DNA of 61,068 nt, taken from Prevotella sp. Lineage in GTDB: Bacteria > Bacteroidota > Bacteroidia > Bacteroidales > Bacteroidaceae. The DNA lies in contig JAFSYY010000122.1 in assembly GCA_017455845.1 (NCBI GenBank), positions 1-61,068 of the forward strand, written 5' to 3'. The translations under genes and the position numbers were made by a program. The notes beneath the pieces were generated by a model that made no database searches, was not told the DNA's origin, and saw only the letters and a list, made by a program, of their open reading frames with translations. Shown here piece after piece: positions 58,409-61,068 of this stretch; position 1 is the stretch's first letter, and each line of letters begins with the position of its first letter.

Positions 58409-59122
58409 CTAAAACTTAAACATATCGCTAATCGTCAACAACCCCTGATGGTCCTTGGTATATTCGGCTGCCAGCACGGCTCCCAGGGCAAAGCCACGAC
58501 GCGAATGGGCATCATGGGTGATGGTGATGCAGTCGGCATCAGAATCGTAGCGGATGGTATGGATGCCGGGCACCTCTCCCCTGCGGATATGATCTACACG
58601 CAGCAGTTTCGGGTCGGTGGTGTCCTCGGCCCAAGCCTCCTTGCGGTCGATACGTTCCACGATTTCCTCGGCCAGCGTGATGGCCGTGCCGCTAGGATGG
58701 TCGAGTTTATGCACATGGTGCGTCTCCTCCATCTCCACGTCGTACTGCGGGAACTGGTTCATGATCTTGGCCAGGTAGCGGTTGACGGCCGAGAAGATAG
58801 CCACGCCGATGCTGAAGTTCGAGGCCCAGAAGAGTGTCTTGCCATCGGCACAGGCCTGCCGCACCTCGTCGCCGTGCTCCTTCATCCAGCCGGTGCTGCC
58901 CGACACCACCTTCACGCCTCTGGCCCACGCCTTCAGGTAGTTGCCGTAGGCCGCCTGGGGTGCGGTAAACTCAATGGCCACGTCGGCCGATGCAAACTGC
59001 GGACTGTCAAAGTCCTGTTGATTGTCAATATCGATGATACTGACAATCTCATGGCCACGGCTGCGGGCTATCTCTTCAATCATCTTGCCCATCTTGCCAT
59101 AGCCGATTAATGCTATTTTCAT
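58409..59122 (-). CDS. dapB: 4-Hydroxy-tetrahydrodipicolinate reductase
   Basis: NAD(P)H-dependent step of lysine and diaminopimelate synthesis; 237 residues from the ATG at 59122. Nucleotide site ALIGYGKMGKMIEE, catalytic segment EETHHVHKLDHPSGTA with His and Lys, and SGSTGW for the central loop. Cytoplasmic. Promoter element on the minus strand at 59147-59154. It supplies precursor for peptidoglycan; no other dap gene is in the window. Confidence 0.95.
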   Translation of the reverse strand: MKIALIGYGKMGKMIEEIARSRGHEIVSIIDIDNQQDFDSPQFASADVAIEFTAPQAAYGNYLKAWARGVKVVSGSTGWMKEHGDEVRQACADGKTLFWASNFSIGVAIFSAVNRYLAKIMNQFPQYDVEMEETHHVHKLDHPSGTAITLAEEIVERIDRKEAWAEDTTDPKLLRVDHIRRGEVPGIHTIRYDSDADCITITHDAHSRRGFALGAVLAAEYTKDHQGLLTISDMFKF

Positions 59123-59146
59123 TTTAATTCGAATTAAATACGGGTG

Positions 59147-59154
59147 CAAAGTTA
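59147..59154 (-). promoter_or_regulatory. Promoter -7 element for dapB
   Basis: Minus-strand TAACTTTG matches TAnnTTTG, 24 bases ahead of the ATG. Confidence 0.75.
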
Positions 59155-59225
59155 CAAAATAATGCTGACACGGCAAAGCGATTTTGGAAGATTAACGCAG
59201 TTCACCCCATAAATAGGCAGCGTCA

Positions 59226-60269
59226 TCATCTCAGTTCCGGCCATCCGTCGGCCGTCCAGTTGATGGTGCGCTGTATGAGGATGGCCGCTCCGTTGCGGGT
59301 GGTGCTATAGCCGTGGCAGATAAAGATGTCCTCACCGTCTAACGTATAGGCGGCGCAGTGGCCTGCAGCCTCCCATTCTTTCTTGTCACCCTCCAGGAAG
59401 AGCGTTCCGCCGCCCAGGAGCATGTCCTTGCCGCTGCGGTCGAGATAGGGCCCGCCCACATGTTTGCTGCGCCCCACGGCCACGCGGTAGTTGCTCTTCG
59501 CTCCCCGGCAGCAGTAGTCCCACGACACGAAGAGGTAGTAATAGCCGCCATGGTGGAAGATGAAGGGGGCTTCAATGGCATTGCGGCCGGCAAAGCGTGA
59601 GGTGGGGTTCTCCGGGGCATTAGCATCACCCGGACTATAGCGGCGGGCAATGGTGACGGGGGCAGATGCCAGATGCATGGTCGTGTCGAGGCGGGCCAGT
59701 TGGATGCCGTCCCAAAAGGAGCCCCAAACGAGCCAGGGGGTGTCTGTCTCGTCGACCACGAAGTTCGGGTCTATGGCGTTCCAGTTGTCGCCCGTAGTCC
59801 TGCCCTGGCCGCCGGTCTTCCTGTCGTGTGAGCAGACGATACACCCTTCGTCCTTCCAGAGGTTGGCTGCCAGCGAGCGACTGCTGAGCAGGCCTATGGC
59901 CGAGCCGTTCTTGCCGAAGGTGGAGCAACTGTATGCCAGCCACCAGCGGCCGTGCCACCGGATGATGTCGGGTGCCCACACATGACTCCTGAAGCCGGGA
60001 ACGGAGTCGGCGGTCCATCCCGGTATCACTGTCATCACGGGTTGTGGCATCACCGTCCATGTGTGGCGATCCTTTGATGTCATCTGTTGGATGCCATTGC
60101 CAGTAGCATATATATAATAGGTGTCGCCTTCTTTGGCCATGACGGGGTCGTGGACCATGGGTGCGTCTGTCTGGAATGGCTCGCGCTGATGCCACTGGTG
60201 GCGGGGCTCCTGAGCCGAAATATTCAGGGTGACAGCCATGACGGCTGTTGTAATTAGAATCTTTTTCAT
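59226..60269 (-). CDS. GH43 endo-arabinanase-like hydrolase
   Basis: Exported GH43 enzyme, 347 residues, resembling arabinan endo-1,5-alpha-L-arabinosidases. Signal peptide MKKILITTAVMAVTLNISAQ. The catalytic triad is seen as Asp in MVHDPVM, Asp in AIDPNF and Glu in AIEAPF; SHVWAPDI and SYRVAVG-like segments are propeller landmarks. There is no C-terminal sandwich, unlike the GH43 at the window's start, consistent with the endo-arabinanase group. It would generate arabino-oligosaccharides that the GH51 enzyme can finish. A NigD-like lipoprotein gene lies upstream. Confidence 0.9.
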   Translation of the reverse strand: MKKILITTAVMAVTLNISAQEPRHQWHQREPFQTDAPMVHDPVMAKEGDTYYIYATGNGIQQMTSKDRHTWTVMPQPVMTVIPGWTADSVPGFRSHVWAPDIIRWHGRWWLAYSCSTFGKNGSAIGLLSSRSLAANLWKDEGCIVCSHDRKTGGQGRTTGDNWNAIDPNFVVDETDTPWLVWGSFWDGIQLARLDTTMHLASAPVTIARRYSPGDANAPENPTSRFAGRNAIEAPFIFHHGGYYYLFVSWDYCCRGAKSNYRVAVGRSKHVGGPYLDRSGKDMLLGGGTLFLEGDKKEWEAAGHCAAYTLDGEDIFICHGYSTTRNGAAILIQRTINWTADGWPELR

Positions 60270-60296
60270 TGTGCTTTAGTTTGAGTGTTGTATAGA

Positions 60297-60983
60297 TTAT
60301 AGTTTCATCCGTTTTACGACCGTGCCCTTATAGGTGTTCACAGTCAGTTCCACAGAGTCGGCATCCATGTCTTCTGTGGGGATGCTCAAGTAGGTGCGCT
60401 GGGAGTAGTATTGCGGCACGTCGTTTTGGTCGTGAAAGAGGGTGAGACGCAGGGTGCGGGTGCTGTCGTCGTTGTGTACGAGCGTGTCGCGGCTACAGCC
60501 AAACATCTGTTTGGCGGTCTCATCGTCGGTGGTGCCCAGCATCACATACACCGAGAGGTTGATATAACGTCGCGACTTGCCCATCCACACGCTTTCCAGG
60601 TGCACGGGGTCGGTCTTCAGAGTGTCTATCAGACGTGGGCGAGCCACGCCGACGGTGTTCAGGCCTTTCACCTCGGCCTGCTGTCCTGTCTTGTTATAAT
60701 AGAAGACGGCCCGATAGACGGTGTCGGCCTTGGGCATCGCCTTAGAGGTGAACGGCGTGGCCACCGTGAGTTCCTCGCCGTCGTCGGTCACGAAGCGTGT
60801 CACCTTTTTCTCTGACGAGGTATAGCCGTCGGCCATCTCTGCCGTCATCTGCGAATAGTCACCCTCTCCTTTCTCGTAGGCATCCTGCGTACAGGATGTT
60901 TCAGAAATGAGAAATAAGACATGAGAAATGAGAAATATTCCCATCCCCAACCTATATGCTAATCCTCGTTTTTCCCTCATCAT
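60297..60983 (-). CDS. NigD-like lipoprotein with a repeat-derived signal peptide
   Basis: A 228-residue lipoprotein resembling NigD-like proteins (Ig-type domains, YSQRTYLSIPTE near the end). The signal peptide is FLISHVLFLISETSC, with Cys as the lipidation site. The codons for its hydrophobic core come from an ATTTCTCAT/GAGAAATGAG repeat at 60901-60942, a family like those seen between genes elsewhere. It precedes the GH43 arabinanase on the same strand with 27 bp between. The role of NigD-like proteins is not settled. Confidence 0.78.
   Translation of the reverse strand: MMREKRGLAYRLGMGIFLISHVLFLISETSCTQDAYEKGEGDYSQMTAEMADGYTSSEKKVTRFVTDDGEELTVATPFTSKAMPKADTVYRAVFYYNKTGQQAEVKGLNTVGVARPRLIDTLKTDPVHLESVWMGKSRRYINLSVYVMLGTTDDETAKQMFGCSRDTLVHNDDSTRTLRLTLFHDQNDVPQYYSQRTYLSIPTEDMDADSVELTVNTYKGTVVKRMKL
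60901..60942. repeat. GAGAAATGAGAAATAAGACAT repeat in the NigD signal peptide
   Basis: GAGAAAT units alternating with AAGACAT; on the minus strand they encode LISHVLFLIS, the hydrophobic core of the lipoprotein signal. Confidence 0.85.
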
Positions 60984-61068
60984 CTCCCTTCAAGCGGTAG
61001 CCGCTCGGCTTTGCCGCTTTTACAAAGCGTAGCGACTAAAAGAAATTCTTCACTCTTCACTCTTCACT
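60984..61068. other. Window end without a gene
   Basis: Holds an imperfect palindrome (AAGCGGTAGCCGCT ... AGCGGCAAAGC-like, 61004-61042) and CTCTTCACTCTTCACT repeats to the last base. No coding sequence seen. Confidence 0.7.

Overview
The window is chromosomal DNA from a gut- or rumen-type Bacteroidales bacterium, most likely Prevotellaceae. The evidence is the Bacteroidota -7 promoter element TAnnTTTG ahead of many genes, lipoproteins with acidic export signals after the lipobox Cys, BACON, DUF5723, C10-peptidase and NigD-type proteins, and enzymes for xylan, arabinan and starch. No rRNA, tRNA, CRISPR array, transposase, integrase or phage gene was seen.

Layout. 1-2.4 kb: a GH43 xylosidase-like gene cut by the window edge, gene remnants, and an mntA-hepT toxin-antitoxin pair whose toxin is frameshifted. 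2.6-5.1 kb: minisatellites and two glycosyltransferases. 5.1-12.4 kb: a lipoprotein alpha-amylase, rhaT, mdh, a ROK sugar kinase and a HerA-like ATPase. 12.5-35.0 kb: a large locus of eukaryotic-type signalling and envelope genes. 35.0-39.0 kb: folP, cdaA, a small membrane protein and a vWA protein. 39.3-48.1 kb: a Rid-family enzyme, a beta-propeller lipoprotein with a CxxCH motif, an esterase, holB, metF, and argR-GNAT-argG. 48.1-61 kb: a RecD-like helicase, a TonB-dependent receptor with a divergent LuxR regulator, a CheY-like protein, GH51, WbqC-like, two signal peptidase I paralogues, dapB, GH43 arabinanase and a NigD-like lipoprotein.

The best candidate for an undescribed system is the 12.5-35.0 kb locus. 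It holds four Ser/Thr kinases (three with HQD in place of HRD), one PP2C phosphatase, four FHA proteins (one fused to a kinase, one fused through a membrane segment to an apparently dead trypsin-like domain, two with zinc ribbons), and a WG-repeat protein, beta-barrels, BACON and lipoproteins, and a C10 protease. One zinc-ribbon/FHA protein has four evenly repeated PRPTV motifs that look like phospho-threonine docking sites. No type VI secretion genes accompany it. I infer a cytoplasmic phosphorylation network wired through single-pass kinases to a dedicated set of exported proteins.

The second main signal is genome-wide in style: families of short simple or palindromic repeats lie between genes and also in frame inside conserved genes (holB, the RecD-like helicase, HerA-like ATPase, GT2, WbqC, the propeller lipoprotein, C10 protease). 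Some supply start codons, C-termini, a signal peptide, or a replacement for the zinc module of HolB. Related arrays show strict 8-, 11/22-, 31- and 32-bp periods, and several duplicate the very start or end of a gene.
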